Shown piece by piece: positions 15,585 through 24,417 of a DNA stretch of 64,000 nucleotides (position 1 is its first letter; every line of letters starts with the position of its first letter). The translations under genes were made by a program, and so were the position numbers. The stretch spans positions 124,001 to 188,000 of the forward strand of contig FOBR01000005.1 of the NCBI GenBank assembly GCA_900109895.1. The letters run 5' to 3'. The notes below the pieces were generated by a model. It was given only the letters and a program-made list of their open reading frames with translations. It had not been told where the DNA came from and did not search any database. The stretch is from a bacterium A37T11 (GTDB lineage Bacteria; Bacteroidota; Bacteroidia; Sphingobacteriales; Sphingobacteriaceae).

Positions 15585-18500
15585 TCATAAACTTGCCCTG
15601 ATTCCAAATCCAATTGATCGAGGAGTACGAATACCATTTCCGGTATCGGAATCAATTATTTCCTTATTGGCTTTCCATATGATACCAATGTTATTAATGT
15701 AAGAATAGATCTGTAATCCAGACAGGTAAATAGACCTTGCGAATCGATTGTCTAAATGATAAGTGAGGCTACAATCCTGTATCCGTATATTATCGCCTTT
15801 AATAATATTTGTGGATGAATAGGCATAAAAGTCGTCTCTGTAATTATCTGCAGGATAAACCATAGAAGGCACATCGGTTAACTTTTCGTCACCTGCCTTA
15901 ACCCATCTTTTAGCATAATCAGAATGTCCCATTGCCCCATTAAATAGGGCTGTGTAATTTATAGATGGTTTTCTGAGTACATAGTCAAAATGATAGGAAA
16001 TATTAATTGATAATTCAAATGATTTATATGTAAATGTATTCAACCAGGAACCAAAATATAATGGCATCGAAGATCCGGAATTGACTATATCTTGCCACTG
16101 CCCCTGATTGATAATGGTTGAATAATCTTTACTGACATTCTCGGCCACATATCCTTGCGGATCACCATTGGTAGGATCCAGGCCTGCCCATTTGTAAGCA
16201 AAAATGCTATACAAATTGGCGCCTTCTATAGGTGACATATACCCACTACTAACATATGCTGATGGATAACTTTGCTTGAGATAATACTTGGACACAACTG
16301 TTTCATAATAGGAAAAATTTAGAGAAGACGCCCAATTGAATGGCTTAACAATTATATTGGCAGAGAGATTAACATCCCATCCACGCCCTTTTAAAGATGC
16401 AGCATTTTTAGTTAAGGTTGTAGTGCCAGCAGTTGTGAGGTCAGCGGGTACCCCGGATATCAAATCGTTGGATTTTTTAAAATAATATTCAATATAACCG
16501 GACAATATTTTGTTTTTTAGGATAAAATCTAACCCAATGTTATGCATCGTTACTTGTTCCCATTTTAAGGATGGGTTAGCGTAGCTACCTATAACGGCAT
16601 TAGGTAGATTAGTAATTCTTCCCGAAGCAATACTGCGAAAAATCAAAGTTGGTAGCGCGGATAATTGGTTATTGACATTACCACTTCTGCCGTAGGTATA
16701 TCGTAATTTAAGGGAAGGTATAAATTGGCTGCTATAGAACTTTTCATTAGACAAATTCCATGCTCCTCCCATTGACCAAAGAGGTACCCCTTTTTGATTG
16801 GTCTTAACCCCAAATAAATTGGATTGATCTCTACGAACACTACCAGATACCGTATATTTATCACTAAAGTAATAGGAAGCATTGGCATACATCGATACAA
16901 AACGATTGAGTAATTGCGTAAGTTGAACGGGGTGTGGAATAACTTGCGTACGATTGATATTATCATACGTTTGATAATAATTTAAGTAATCGATATTATT
17001 TGCAAAAGTCAGCGTGTTGTCGTCATAGCCATAAAGTCGATCAATTTGGTAATTAGTTTGATTTTGCTTTAATTCAAAACCAGCAATAGCGGCTATTTTA
17101 TCCTGCTTAAAACTTTGGGAATAATTAAGCTGAACCCTTCCTGAATGGGAGTTTATGGTGCTTTGTGATCGATCTAATATACCACCCATGGGTATGGGAT
17201 ATTTCGTGGACGAGGAGCCAAAATTCGTATATTGATTGATTAAATTTCGGGTATAATAGCTATTTAAATTATAATAATTCCTCCCTGTAGAATTTGACGA
17301 TTCGTATTGATACCGTCCTTCTACATTTAAAAAAGAGGTGATTTTATAAGTTGTTGCTAAATTAACCAGCCAATCCGCGCTTCTATTGGTATTGTCATTA
17401 TTGGCTAGTTCGTTGAGGGGGCTGTATCCCCAATCCAATAATTTTCCGTTGCCGGCAGTATCGGTAAAAGATTTTGAATAATCCAACCCAAAATAGGCAT
17501 TATTTCCATTAACATCTTTTAACTGTGCATACGGGTAAAGATCTGATCGGTTATAATTTCTATTATTCTGTACCAACGTACCACCAAGTGAATTATTTTG
17601 AGCCTTACTATTGGTATATTGCAAGGCCAGGCTTATATCCAATTTATCCGTTGGCTTATAATTGGTTTGATTTTTAAAGGTAAACCTTTGCGATTGATTG
17701 CCAACCAGGCTTGCCAAGCCTTTATCATATCCAGCGGATACGTAATAATTAACCGCCTTATCTCCGCCCGAAAGATTAAGGGCATATTGCTGGTCCACAT
17801 TTGTCCGGTAGAGGTATTTCAGATAGTCATTCCGTACATCAAGGTTCCGCAACTGATTGATCTGTGACTCGGCTTCTGCTTCGGTGATTAACTTGTTTTT
17901 TTCATCCTGAAGGATGAGCGCCACTGGTGATACGATCGGATAGTTAAAGGTGTTTGACAATGCATCGTCATATGCGCCATTTTTGAATAAGAATTCTTCC
18001 ACGTCAATATAATCAGACGTAGACATTTGTTTGGCCGCAAATAGATCCGGTTTTTCCGTAAGATTAACGGATGAACTTGCCGAGATCTTTGATTTCTCCT
18101 GATATTGGCCTTTCTTGCTGGTAATGACGATGACACCATTTCCTGCCCGTGCTCCCCAAATAGACGTGGCTGCCCCATCTTTTAAAATCGTAATTGCTTG
18201 AATATCATTTGGATTTATATTTTTTATATCGCCATCGTATGGAAAATTATCCAAGATAATAAGCGGTGTTGAGATTTGTTCCGTTAACGTGCTGATACCT
18301 CTTACCGTAAAATTATCGGCATATTTCTTATCAAAATAAACCCCCGGCGTCAGGTTTTCTATACGGCTGATGATGTCGCTACTAATCTTCCGCTCGATTA
18401 ATTTTTGGCCGACTTTGTCGAAGGCGGCAGTCCCGCGTTCTTTGGACAGCACTTGGTACCCATTGCTCACCACATCCACCTCATCCAACGATGCCTCTGC

Positions 18501-19127
18501 GCGTTGCAGTACAATGTTGGGGAGGTGATCGGATACGGGTACTTCACGCGTGATGAATCCGAGATAGGAAATTTGAAGAATGGCAGCATCTTCGACGCCT
18601 CTTAAGATGAATTCCCCATTTTTGTTGGTAAAGGTAGCACGCGAGGTGCCTTTAACTCGTATGGTGGCATTTGCTAAGGGTGTGCCCAGGGAGTCGGTGA
18701 CGCGGCCGGTGAGGATTTGTTGGGCTGCGCCCTCAGATTTCTCGTCGCTGCGCTCGCTCGAAATGACGAGGGCGCTACGTATAGCGTCCAACATCGTTTT
18801 TTCCTTCTCCTTGATCAGGATGTTCTTGCCGGTTATTTCGTAGCTTAAAGGTTGATCTTTAAAAATTTGTTGTAGGGTTGTTTCAAGCGGTTGGTTTTTG
18901 ATGTGGATACTGATGGGGTTGGCCTTTGCCAGCAGCTCCTGGCTACTGAGGGCAAAATAGCCGGTTTGCTGCTGGATGGCCAGCAGGATTTCGGCAAAGG
19001 GCCGGTTTTTAACAGACAGGGTAACGGTTTGCGACTTGGAAGCAGCACTGATGTGCAGAAAACCAATAAGCAGGAAGATCGCAGTTATTCGCATAACTAA
19101 CCAAATGTGGAATACATATATTTTCAT
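15585..19127 (-). CDS. SusC-family TonB-linked receptor with STN signalling domain
   Basis: An 1180-residue protein. It has a signal peptide (about 1-31) and an STN domain (about 33-110, from QTVTLSVKNRPFAEIL to SYEITGKNILIKE). A linker formed by an in-frame repeat (18727-18775) follows. The carboxypeptidase-regulatory-like domain (about 138-215) begins LTGRVTDSLGTPLANATI. The plug comes next (VVSNGYQVLSKERGTAAF), with ARAGNGVIVITSKKGQ, and then the barrel. The STN domain makes it a transducer that should signal to FecR when substrate binds. DNA of the N-terminal part is GC-rich and the barrel part is AT-rich (hand count of one 60-base line each: 36 versus 18 G+C), which suggests a mosaic. 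Confidence 0.95.
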   Translation of the reverse strand: MKIYVFHIWLVMRITAIFLLIGFLHISAASKSQTVTLSVKNRPFAEILLAIQQQTGYFALSSQELLAKANPISIHIKNQPLETTLQQIFKDQPLSYEITGKNILIKEKEKTMLDAIRSALVISSERSDEKSEGAAQQILTGRVTDSLGTPLANATIRVKGTSRATFTNKNGEFILRGVEDAAILQISYLGFITREVPVSDHLPNIVLQRAEASLDEVDVVSNGYQVLSKERGTAAFDKVGQKLIERKISSDIISRIENLTPGVYFDKKYADNFTVRGISTLTEQISTPLIILDNFPYDGDIKNINPNDIQAITILKDGAATSIWGARAGNGVIVITSKKGQYQEKSKISASSSVNLTEKPDLFAAKQMSTSDYIDVEEFLFKNGAYDDALSNTFNYPIVSPVALILQDEKNKLITEAEAESQINQLRNLDVRNDYLKYLYRTNVDQQYALNLSGGDKAVNYYVSAGYDKGLASLVGNQSQRFTFKNQTNYKPTDKLDISLALQYTNSKAQNNSLGGTLVQNNRNYNRSDLYPYAQLKDVNGNNAYFGLDYSKSFTDTAGNGKLLDWGYSPLNELANNDNTNRSADWLVNLATTYKITSFLNVEGRYQYESSNSTGRNYYNLNSYYTRNLINQYTNFGSSSTKYPIPMGGILDRSQSTINSHSGRVQLNYSQSFKQDKIAAIAGFELKQNQTNYQIDRLYGYDDNTLTFANNIDYLNYYQTYDNINRTQVIPHPVQLTQLLNRFVSMYANASYYFSDKYTVSGSVRRDQSNLFGVKTNQKGVPLWSMGGAWNLSNEKFYSSQFIPSLKLRYTYGRSGNVNNQLSALPTLIFRSIASGRITNLPNAVIGSYANPSLKWEQVTMHNIGLDFILKNKILSGYIEYYFKKSNDLISGVPADLTTAGTTTLTKNAASLKGRGWDVNLSANIIVKPFNWASSLNFSYYETVVSKYYLKQSYPSAYVSSGYMSPIEGANLYSIFAYKWAGLDPTNGDPQGYVAENVSKDYSTIINQGQWQDIVNSGSSMPLYFGSWLNTFTYKSFELSINISYHFDYVLRKPSINYTALFNGAMGHSDYAKRWVKAGDEKLTDVPSMVYPADNYRDDFYAYSSTNIIKGDNIRIQDCSLTYHLDNRFARSIYLSGLQIYSYINNIGIIWKANKEIIDSDTGNGIRTPRSIGFGIRASL
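18727..18775. repeat. Dispersed palindromic repeat read in frame inside SusC
   Basis: GCGCCCTC at the left end and GAGGGCGC at the right end are inverted, with CTCGTC/GACGAG arms inside. The core has the familiar dispersed-repeat pattern TTTCTCGTCGCTGCGCTCG and CGAAATGACGAG. Read leftward it codes VISSERSDEKSEG in the linker between the STN and regulatory-like domains, with no frame disruption. Confidence 0.65.
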
Positions 19128-19196
19128 TAACTTCGCAATGTTTTGGATATAGAACTCTGTTAGTAAAAAGATGGCGGAAAATATCCGGGACGCGTG

Positions 19197-19228
19197 CAGG
19201 AAAGGGGTCGGATCCTTTCCTGTTTTTT
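19197..19228. other. Hairpin in the fecR-susC gap
   Basis: CAGGAAAGG (19197-19205) pairs perfectly with CCTTTCCTG (19214-19222). Six T residues follow on the plus strand, so it is an intrinsic terminator for rightward transcription. In the leftward mRNA it is a stable hairpin without a T run, between the FecR and SusC genes (operon order is FecR after SusC in coordinates, but FecR is transcribed first). It may separate expression levels or protect the SusC message. Confidence 0.5.
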
Positions 19229-19263
19229 ATGACGCCACGTGCTGCGTCGGTGAGGTCATGTTT

Positions 19264-20529
19264 TCATTTTTTTTCGGGTTGGTTGTTAATAATTAATTTT
19301 CTGCCTTCTACGTTAAATTTAACCTTCGTGGTTTTTAATATTTCCAGTACCTGCGACAGGTTATTATTCCGGGACATGGTACCCACAAAGGTCATGGACG
19401 GTATTTGCTGATTTTTATACACTACCTCAATGTTATACCAACGGGAAAGTTCCTTCATGACCTGCTCCAGGTTTTTGCCGGTGAAGTCAAAAGTGCCGTT
19501 TTTCCAAGCTGTTTCCCTGTTTATATCAACGGTGCTAACCGTCATGCTGTCTCCTGTAACTACGGCTTGCTGCTTTGACTTTAAAAGTTGTATATTGTAC
19601 GTTTTACGTTTTAAGTTTTCCGATCTGACCTGGACTTTCCCTTCTACAAGGGTTGTTTTCTCGCTGGTTTCGTTTGAATAGGCACTCAGATTAAAGGATG
19701 TAGCCAATACCAGAACCTCTTGCTTTGGGGTTTTTACGATGAAGGGCACTCGCGGCACGCGATCGCCAGCGGTCTTATTATTTACCTCAAACAAAGCCTC
19801 TCCTTCCAAAAATACTTCTCTGGTATTGCCACTGAAACGGTTTGGATACTTTAAAGTAGTTGCAGCGTTGAGCCAAACCTTTGTTCCGTCAGGTAGCATA
19901 ATTTGGTATTGACCGCCTTTTGGGGTACTAAGTTGCAACAGCGCGTCATGCTGAACTTGATTCAGCATCTCCCCCGACTTGGGGGATGTTTTGGATCCCG
20001 GCACGCCAGGGCCTTCTGCCTTATGCCCTACACCTTCTATCTTTCTTCCGTTATTATATTTAATGTCTTCATCCTGAACGATAATCCCGCTTTGCCCTGA
20101 ATCTAAAGCTACCTTCCTGCCATCGGCTAAGGTTAGGGTGGCTTGGTTATGTCCCGGCAGGATCTCATGAATGACGATTGTTGATTTACGATTTACGAAC
20201 AAACTTGTATTGAAGTACAAGGCTGTGGCTGTTGCTAGTAGAAAAAGGGCGGCATAAGCCCATGGTGATATGATGAGTTTTTGAAAGAGGGTTTTTCGGC
20301 GAGTGTTGATGGTTTGTTGTAGCTGGACGTAGTGGCGGCTGATCACCCGTTCTCGGGTTTGCCCGGCTAATAGCAGGACGGTATGGCGCAGGGCTTCAAC
20401 TTCCTCCCGGTGTTCAGGATGGCTGGAGAGCCAATTTTCCCAGTATTGCTTGTCCTCCGAGTTGCGGTTGAAGCAATAGTTGAGGAATCGTTCGTCGGTA
20501 AGGAGATCTTTAAGCGCTTTGTCTGCCAT
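19264..20529 (-). CDS. FecR-family anti-sigma factor
   Basis: A 421-residue inner-membrane signal transducer. An N-terminal cytoplasmic anti-sigma region is followed by one membrane helix (about residues 88-106, WAYAALFLLATATALYF) and a periplasmic FecR domain (NQATLTLADGRKVALDSGQ; LSTPKGGQYQIMLPDGTKVWLNAA; GEALFEVNN). A DUF4974-type C-terminal STN-like domain (ELSRWYNIEVVYKN) closes the protein. It should hold the sigma factor encoded just upstream until the STN domain of the SusC receptor signals. Three short dispersed repeats are translated in its linkers (19583-19621, 19943-20009, 20170-20200), lengthening the protein relative to the paralogue at 31962-33152. Confidence 0.93.
   Translation of the reverse strand: MADKALKDLLTDERFLNYCFNRNSEDKQYWENWLSSHPEHREEVEALRHTVLLLAGQTRERVISRHYVQLQQTINTRRKTLFQKLIISPWAYAALFLLATATALYFNTSLFVNRKSTIVIHEILPGHNQATLTLADGRKVALDSGQSGIIVQDEDIKYNNGRKIEGVGHKAEGPGVPGSKTSPKSGEMLNQVQHDALLQLSTPKGGQYQIMLPDGTKVWLNAATTLKYPNRFSGNTREVFLEGEALFEVNNKTAGDRVPRVPFIVKTPKQEVLVLATSFNLSAYSNETSEKTTLVEGKVQVRSENLKRKTYNIQLLKSKQQAVVTGDSMTVSTVDINRETAWKNGTFDFTGKNLEQVMKELSRWYNIEVVYKNQQIPSMTFVGTMSRNNNLSQVLEILKTTKVKFNVEGRKLIINNQPEKK
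19943..20009. repeat. Dispersed repeat read in frame inside FecR
   Basis: It contains two palindromes: ATGCTGAACTTGATTCAGCAT, and CATC-CCCC-gactt-GGGG-GATG, followed by GGATCCCGGCACGCC. This is the well-known GTCATGCTGAA-type intergenic repeat. Leftward it is translated as VPGSKTSPKSGEMLNQVQHD, a linker inserted just before the conserved LSTPKGGQY strand. The reading frame is intact. Confidence 0.7.
20170..20200. repeat. TTTACGATT-type repeat read in frame inside FecR
   Basis: Tandem ATTTACG units give VNRKSTIV in the protein, right after the membrane helix. The paralogous FecR has the same repeat at the same place (32841-32875), so the insertion predates the duplication or this linker is a preferred site. 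Confidence 0.55.
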
Positions 20530-20578
20530 TTGTTAACCAATTTCAGACAATAGAGCAAAAGGATGCCTAGATTTCCCA

Positions 20579-21199
20579 CTAGTTTTTGAAAAAAAATAAA
20601 AAAAGCAGGGTAAGCAGGGTCAGGGTAATGGAAAGGGTGGCCAGTTTTTCTTTCCCGATGAGGGTTTTGAGCTTCTGTACGGCGTTATAGATGGTATTAT
20701 AGGCGGTTTTTATGGTGATGCCATTGCTTAGGGAGATCTCCTCATAGCTGAGGCCCAGGTAAAATTTCTGGTAGATGATCCGGCTTTGCCGGGCAGGCAG
20801 CTGGTCTACATAGTGTTTGAGCGTATCGCGCACATAATTTTCCCCGTCTTTGCGGATGGCTTCGGTCTCGGCAGAGGGGAAGGCGGGTTCTTCAGGCAGC
20901 CTCTCCAGGTCCTCACTTTCCCCGGCGGAGAAATGTTCCTTGCGAAACAGGCTGCGCAAAAAGGAAGTCACCAAATAGTTGTGGTGGCTTTGAATATGCT
21001 GCAGCTGCTCCCGGTGCTCGTATACATATAAAAAGAGGTCGTTGATGCAGTCCTTAACTTTGGCGGCTGTGGCCCCGCGTTTCAGGCCTACATAGCTCAG
21101 GTAGTCATGGTAGTGTTGGTACAGGGCATAGTAAGCCTTTTCATCCTGATCCCGGATAAATGCCAGCCATTCGTTATCAAAGTCTTTGCCTGTTTTCAC
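20579..21199 (-). CDS. ECF-type RNA polymerase sigma factor with C-terminal membrane tail
   Basis: A 206-residue sigma-70-family protein. Region 2 lies at about residues 20-85 (DEKAYYALYQHYHDYLSY; KDCINDLFLYVYEHRE) and region 4 at about 125-180 (LPARQSRIIYQKFYLGLSYEEIS, then TIKTAYNTIYNAVQKLK). The last 20 residues are strongly hydrophobic (LSITLTLLTLLFLFFFK), predicting membrane attachment next to FecR. It is the first gene of the sigma-FecR-SusC-SusD-TlpA series, 49 bases before FecR. It should direct transcription of the SusC operon when released. Confidence 0.9.
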   Translation of the reverse strand: MKTGKDFDNEWLAFIRDQDEKAYYALYQHYHDYLSYVGLKRGATAAKVKDCINDLFLYVYEHREQLQHIQSHHNYLVTSFLRSLFRKEHFSAGESEDLERLPEEPAFPSAETEAIRKDGENYVRDTLKHYVDQLPARQSRIIYQKFYLGLSYEEISLSNGITIKTAYNTIYNAVQKLKTLIGKEKLATLSITLTLLTLLFLFFFKN

Positions 21200-21367
21200 T
21201 AAGCAAAGCTAATTCTTTTTTTAGTTATATTTGCCTGGACATAACATATTTTATTCACCTGCCATCTGCCTGGTGGAGCATGCGTTGCAGATCTGTTTAA
21301 GTGGTTTTGCCAGGTCGCCACCCGTGCCGGGTATACTGCTGTGACGGTGGTTTTAACGTCATTCGTC

Positions 21368-21814
21368 ATGTTAAAACACGTATTGCTCATCATCACCCTC
21401 TTATCTCAGATCTTATCCACCCTAAAAGAATTGCTGTTTTTTGTCAAAGCACTTTGGCGCTGGCTGGAGCCCATGGTAAACCGCATAGACCCCGCCTTGC
21501 TAAACGAACTGATCCACACCCTGCTTGACTACCTGAAGCGCCGGTTGCAAGATAGCCCCGACCAGCAACCCGGCCCCATCGCCGAATACTACGACCAAAA
21601 CGGCACCAAACAACTCTACGACGAGCGCCAGCTGATGACCATCAGCCAAGCCACCCGCCTCCTAAAGATAAGCCGCTTCAAACTCGACGACATGCGCGCC
21701 ACCGGCAAGCTCTGCACCCTCAAAAAAGACCCAAACGACCGCGAAGTACGCCTGCTGCGCAGCGAGGTGGAAGCTGCCCGGGTATGGTACAGCATCCCGA
21801 AGGGGAAGGTGTAG
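21368..21814 (+). CDS. Membrane-anchored protein with an excisionase/MerR-like HTH
   Basis: A 148-residue protein (from ATG 21368; an in-frame ATG at 21341 adds nine residues). The N-terminus is a hydrophobic helix (LLIITLLSQIL, then LKELLFFVKALW). The C-terminal half has an excisionase-type winged helix: LMTISQATRLLKISRFKLDDMRATGKL, then DREVRLLRSEVEAARVW. The pairing of a membrane or amphipathic helix with a DNA-binding domain is odd, and the function is unknown. A TATATTTG element at 21226-21233 could serve it, without a good -33 box. A clear terminator follows at 21823. Confidence 0.65.
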   Translation: MLKHVLLIITLLSQILSTLKELLFFVKALWRWLEPMVNRIDPALLNELIHTLLDYLKRRLQDSPDQQPGPIAEYYDQNGTKQLYDERQLMTISQATRLLKISRFKLDDMRATGKLCTLKKDPNDREVRLLRSEVEAARVWYSIPKGKV

Positions 21815-21822
21815 GGGTAAAA

Positions 21823-21860
21823 AAAACCATCCGCTGGTATACAACGGATGGTTTTGTTTT
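21823..21860 (+). terminator. Intrinsic terminator after the HTH gene
   Basis: AAAACCATCCG (21823-21833) pairs with CGGATGGTTTT (21845-21855), followed by GTTTTAT. It ends the rightward gene 8 bases after its stop. The A-run on the left side lets it work leftward as well. Beyond it, 21861-22029 is AT-rich and holds nothing I can support. Confidence 0.85.
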
Positions 21861-22029
21861 ATATATAATGTATACTGTCCTAAAATTTAGTTTATCTTAG
21901 ATAATGAAGCCCTTATTTTTTGAACAAAGTCTTGAAAATTTACATAATAAGTTTAAAAATCTTCCCGTACTGCTATCTGGGTTTTGTTAAAATCATTGTT
22001 TAAAATACATTTTTTTTACCTTCTGGAAA

Positions 22030-22072
22030 TTTAAAATGGAGCTTTGGGATGGGGACCTTGGCTGCGAAGCAG
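22030..22072. repeat. Copy A of a TTTAAAATGG-type dispersed repeat
   Basis: It begins TTTAAAATGGAGCTTTGGGA and continues through CCTTGGCTGCGAAGCAGGCT. The same order of words occurs at 36127-36171 with a few differences. This copy lies just past the stop of the GldF-GldG gene and could act in its 3' end. Confidence 0.6.
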
Positions 22073-22075
22073 GCT

Positions 22076-24379
22076 TTACTTCCGCTTCCTCCTAATCAAC
22101 AACACCGTACCAGCAATCAGTCCCAAGGCCGGGATCAATCCCAGCATAACCCATCTTATCGAAGTGATACTGCTTCCCTTAATCGTCATGGTATTATCAA
22201 TAGGGTCGGGCCAGGTCGGTTCGATCGGGAACTGTCCATACGTAAACCAGCCCAAAAATCCCTGATAGAAATCAGCATTGCCCGTACCCGAATAACCATT
22301 AGCCAGTTCAGCATTGCTCAGGAAATCAGCATCACCAGTCACCAGAATACGTTGTTCCTTACCGTTGACCTTCCGGGTCAATGCCAGGGCGGTAGGTATT
22401 GCAGCCTTCTTATCCTCAGCCTCGGGGTTATACACAATATCGGCTGAATCCAGCACCAGCTTGCCGGTTTTGTTCCAAGTCTTTTCTGCATCGGTGCGCA
22501 GCAATTCGCGGATAGTAAAAGCACCGGAATCCGTATGTGTAAGTCCGGCAACGTTGCGGGTGCTGATAGGCTTTGCCAGCCGGAGCAAGCGCGTCACACT
22601 TCTACCAAACTCCGTACCCAGCGAAGTCACCAATGACTTGACCTCATCAGGAGCATAGTCGGTATCCCCCTGCACGATGATCCCATTGGTCAGCTGCACA
22701 CCCAATTTCCCAAGGATGGGGTTAAGTACCGATTGTTTACCAGGTTCCCCTGCCAATAGCAAGTTGCCTCCCTCATCAATATAGCGGTTTATTTTGGCCA
22801 AAACCTCCGAAGTAAAATTGGCCCGCGGATCAGCAATGACCAGGGCCGCTAGGCTCTTCGGAATCTCTTCATCCTTCTGGAGCGATAGCCCCACCACATC
22901 AAAACCCTGATTGATCAACGCAGCCCTTACATTAATCTCACTGGTGGCCAGTTTGTAATGCCGATCCCCCATCCGGTCAATGCGGCGTTCCTCTTCCCCT
23001 TGTAGAAAAGCAATCACCGGCAGTGGAACAGTCAACCGCCGAAGTGCCGCTGTCACTTCCGTCTCTGACGGCCAGAACTGCATATCATCGAATGTCCGCA
23101 GGAATGTTTTCTTACCCTTAAAGTTCAGCAGCATGACCAATCGGTTCTTTTCCGGATACAAATTGATCTCCTTGCGAATTTCAGCAGGTTTCTTGAAACG
23201 ATCTAAACCAATCTTATAAGATTTGCTATACTTTTCGGCAATCCCATCCAAGGTAAGGCCTTTGTTAGCCTTATAGACATAGTCATTAAACGTACTGTCA
23301 TAGTAATACACATAATTCAGCTTGATGTTGGGCTTGAAGCGCAGGTAGCGCTCCCACCGTTTCTTATCCCCTGTCCGGGACCCGGGGCTACCATACCAGT
23401 AGGTACCATCCAACAGGTTGATGTAGTTGGTCACTTCCAGCGGCTCCTTACCAATAGCTTTTAATGTTTGTTGTGTATTTACGCTGAGCGTATTCATGTT
23501 GGAGCGGGTGGTATCCCAATAGCCAATGTAGCCCGGGGTAGAAGTCACATAACCTATTCCTAGCACCACCACAACAGCAACCACATATTTCCCCAGCGAA
23601 ACAACCCAACCTACTTTCTTCCTTTCCCCCTGCAGCTTAAACCAGGCAAAACTCAAGAAAAGTACCGTGATCAGCACATAATAGCCCATATCCCGGGTGT
23701 TCAACAACCCCATGATCATGGTCTCCGTACGGCCGGAGATGGACAAGTAATCGGTCAAATCCCGCAAGAAATCATAATCCTGCCACAAGCTACCCACTAA
23801 CTTGAGCAGAGCAAATACCGCAAACGTCGCGATGGCAGCAACGACCTGGTAGCTGCTGAGACAAGACATAAACAGGCCAATAGCGGCATAGGCACTCAAT
23901 AGTAAAAAAATGCCAAACAAGCCAGCAACAACAATCCCCCAATCCAGGGCTTCGATCTGAAAAGACGCAAAAACAGCCACAATGACCAGCGCACCGATCA
24001 TACACAGATTAAACACCAGCATGGCCAGGTATTTACCCAATACAATATGCGACAGCTTAAGCGGCGAAGAATACAACAATTTAATCGTACCGCTGCTCAC
24101 CTCCCGGCTGATCAGCCCCATCGTAATGAGCGGAATGTAAAGATACAGGTTGCTCAGTACATCAGCGATAAAAATGCCCCTGGACTGTGGGTTGGCGAAA
24201 AAACTGAAAGTAAGGTTTTGCAGGGGGCGGCCCAATTCCTGTTGGGTGACATAAGACTCCACTTTACCCACATAGGCCATAGCCACCTGCACAAAGAACA
24301 GGATGAGCAGAAACCAGGCAATGGGCGAATAAAATAGCGTGCTTAACTCCACGCGGGCAATGCGAAAAATTGTTCTCAT
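22076..24379 (-). CDS. GldF-GldG fusion: ABC-2 permease plus GldG-like domain
   Basis: A 767-residue inner-membrane protein. Residues 1-260 form an ABC-2-type permease with about six helices (RVELSTLFYSPIAWFLLILFF; MGLISREVSSGTIKLLYSSPLKLSHIVLGK). Residues about 275-740 match the GldG/ABC_transp_aux family of periplasmic proteins (LAALVIADPR; GGNLLLAGEPGKQ; ILVTGDADFLSNAE). A final helix ends in IRRKRK. In gliding flavobacteria GldF and GldG are separate proteins of an ABC transporter with GldA. Here they are one chain, next to a matching ATPase gene 38 bases upstream. Its cargo is unknown. Gliding cannot be inferred from this alone. Confidence 0.9.
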   Translation of the reverse strand: MRTIFRIARVELSTLFYSPIAWFLLILFFVQVAMAYVGKVESYVTQQELGRPLQNLTFSFFANPQSRGIFIADVLSNLYLYIPLITMGLISREVSSGTIKLLYSSPLKLSHIVLGKYLAMLVFNLCMIGALVIVAVFASFQIEALDWGIVVAGLFGIFLLLSAYAAIGLFMSCLSSYQVVAAIATFAVFALLKLVGSLWQDYDFLRDLTDYLSISGRTETMIMGLLNTRDMGYYVLITVLFLSFAWFKLQGERKKVGWVVSLGKYVVAVVVVLGIGYVTSTPGYIGYWDTTRSNMNTLSVNTQQTLKAIGKEPLEVTNYINLLDGTYWYGSPGSRTGDKKRWERYLRFKPNIKLNYVYYYDSTFNDYVYKANKGLTLDGIAEKYSKSYKIGLDRFKKPAEIRKEINLYPEKNRLVMLLNFKGKKTFLRTFDDMQFWPSETEVTAALRRLTVPLPVIAFLQGEEERRIDRMGDRHYKLATSEINVRAALINQGFDVVGLSLQKDEEIPKSLAALVIADPRANFTSEVLAKINRYIDEGGNLLLAGEPGKQSVLNPILGKLGVQLTNGIIVQGDTDYAPDEVKSLVTSLGTEFGRSVTRLLRLAKPISTRNVAGLTHTDSGAFTIRELLRTDAEKTWNKTGKLVLDSADIVYNPEAEDKKAAIPTALALTRKVNGKEQRILVTGDADFLSNAELANGYSGTGNADFYQGFLGWFTYGQFPIEPTWPDPIDNTMTIKGSSITSIRWVMLGLIPALGLIAGTVLLIRRKRK

Positions 24380-24417
24380 TGTTTATGTTTAATAAGAATT
24401 GAATGGTTAATGAAAGG

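Noticed and set aside
21904-21990. 28-codon frame in the gap after the terminator
   Set aside because: No promoter, no ribosome-binding site, AT-rich surroundings, and no recognisable features.
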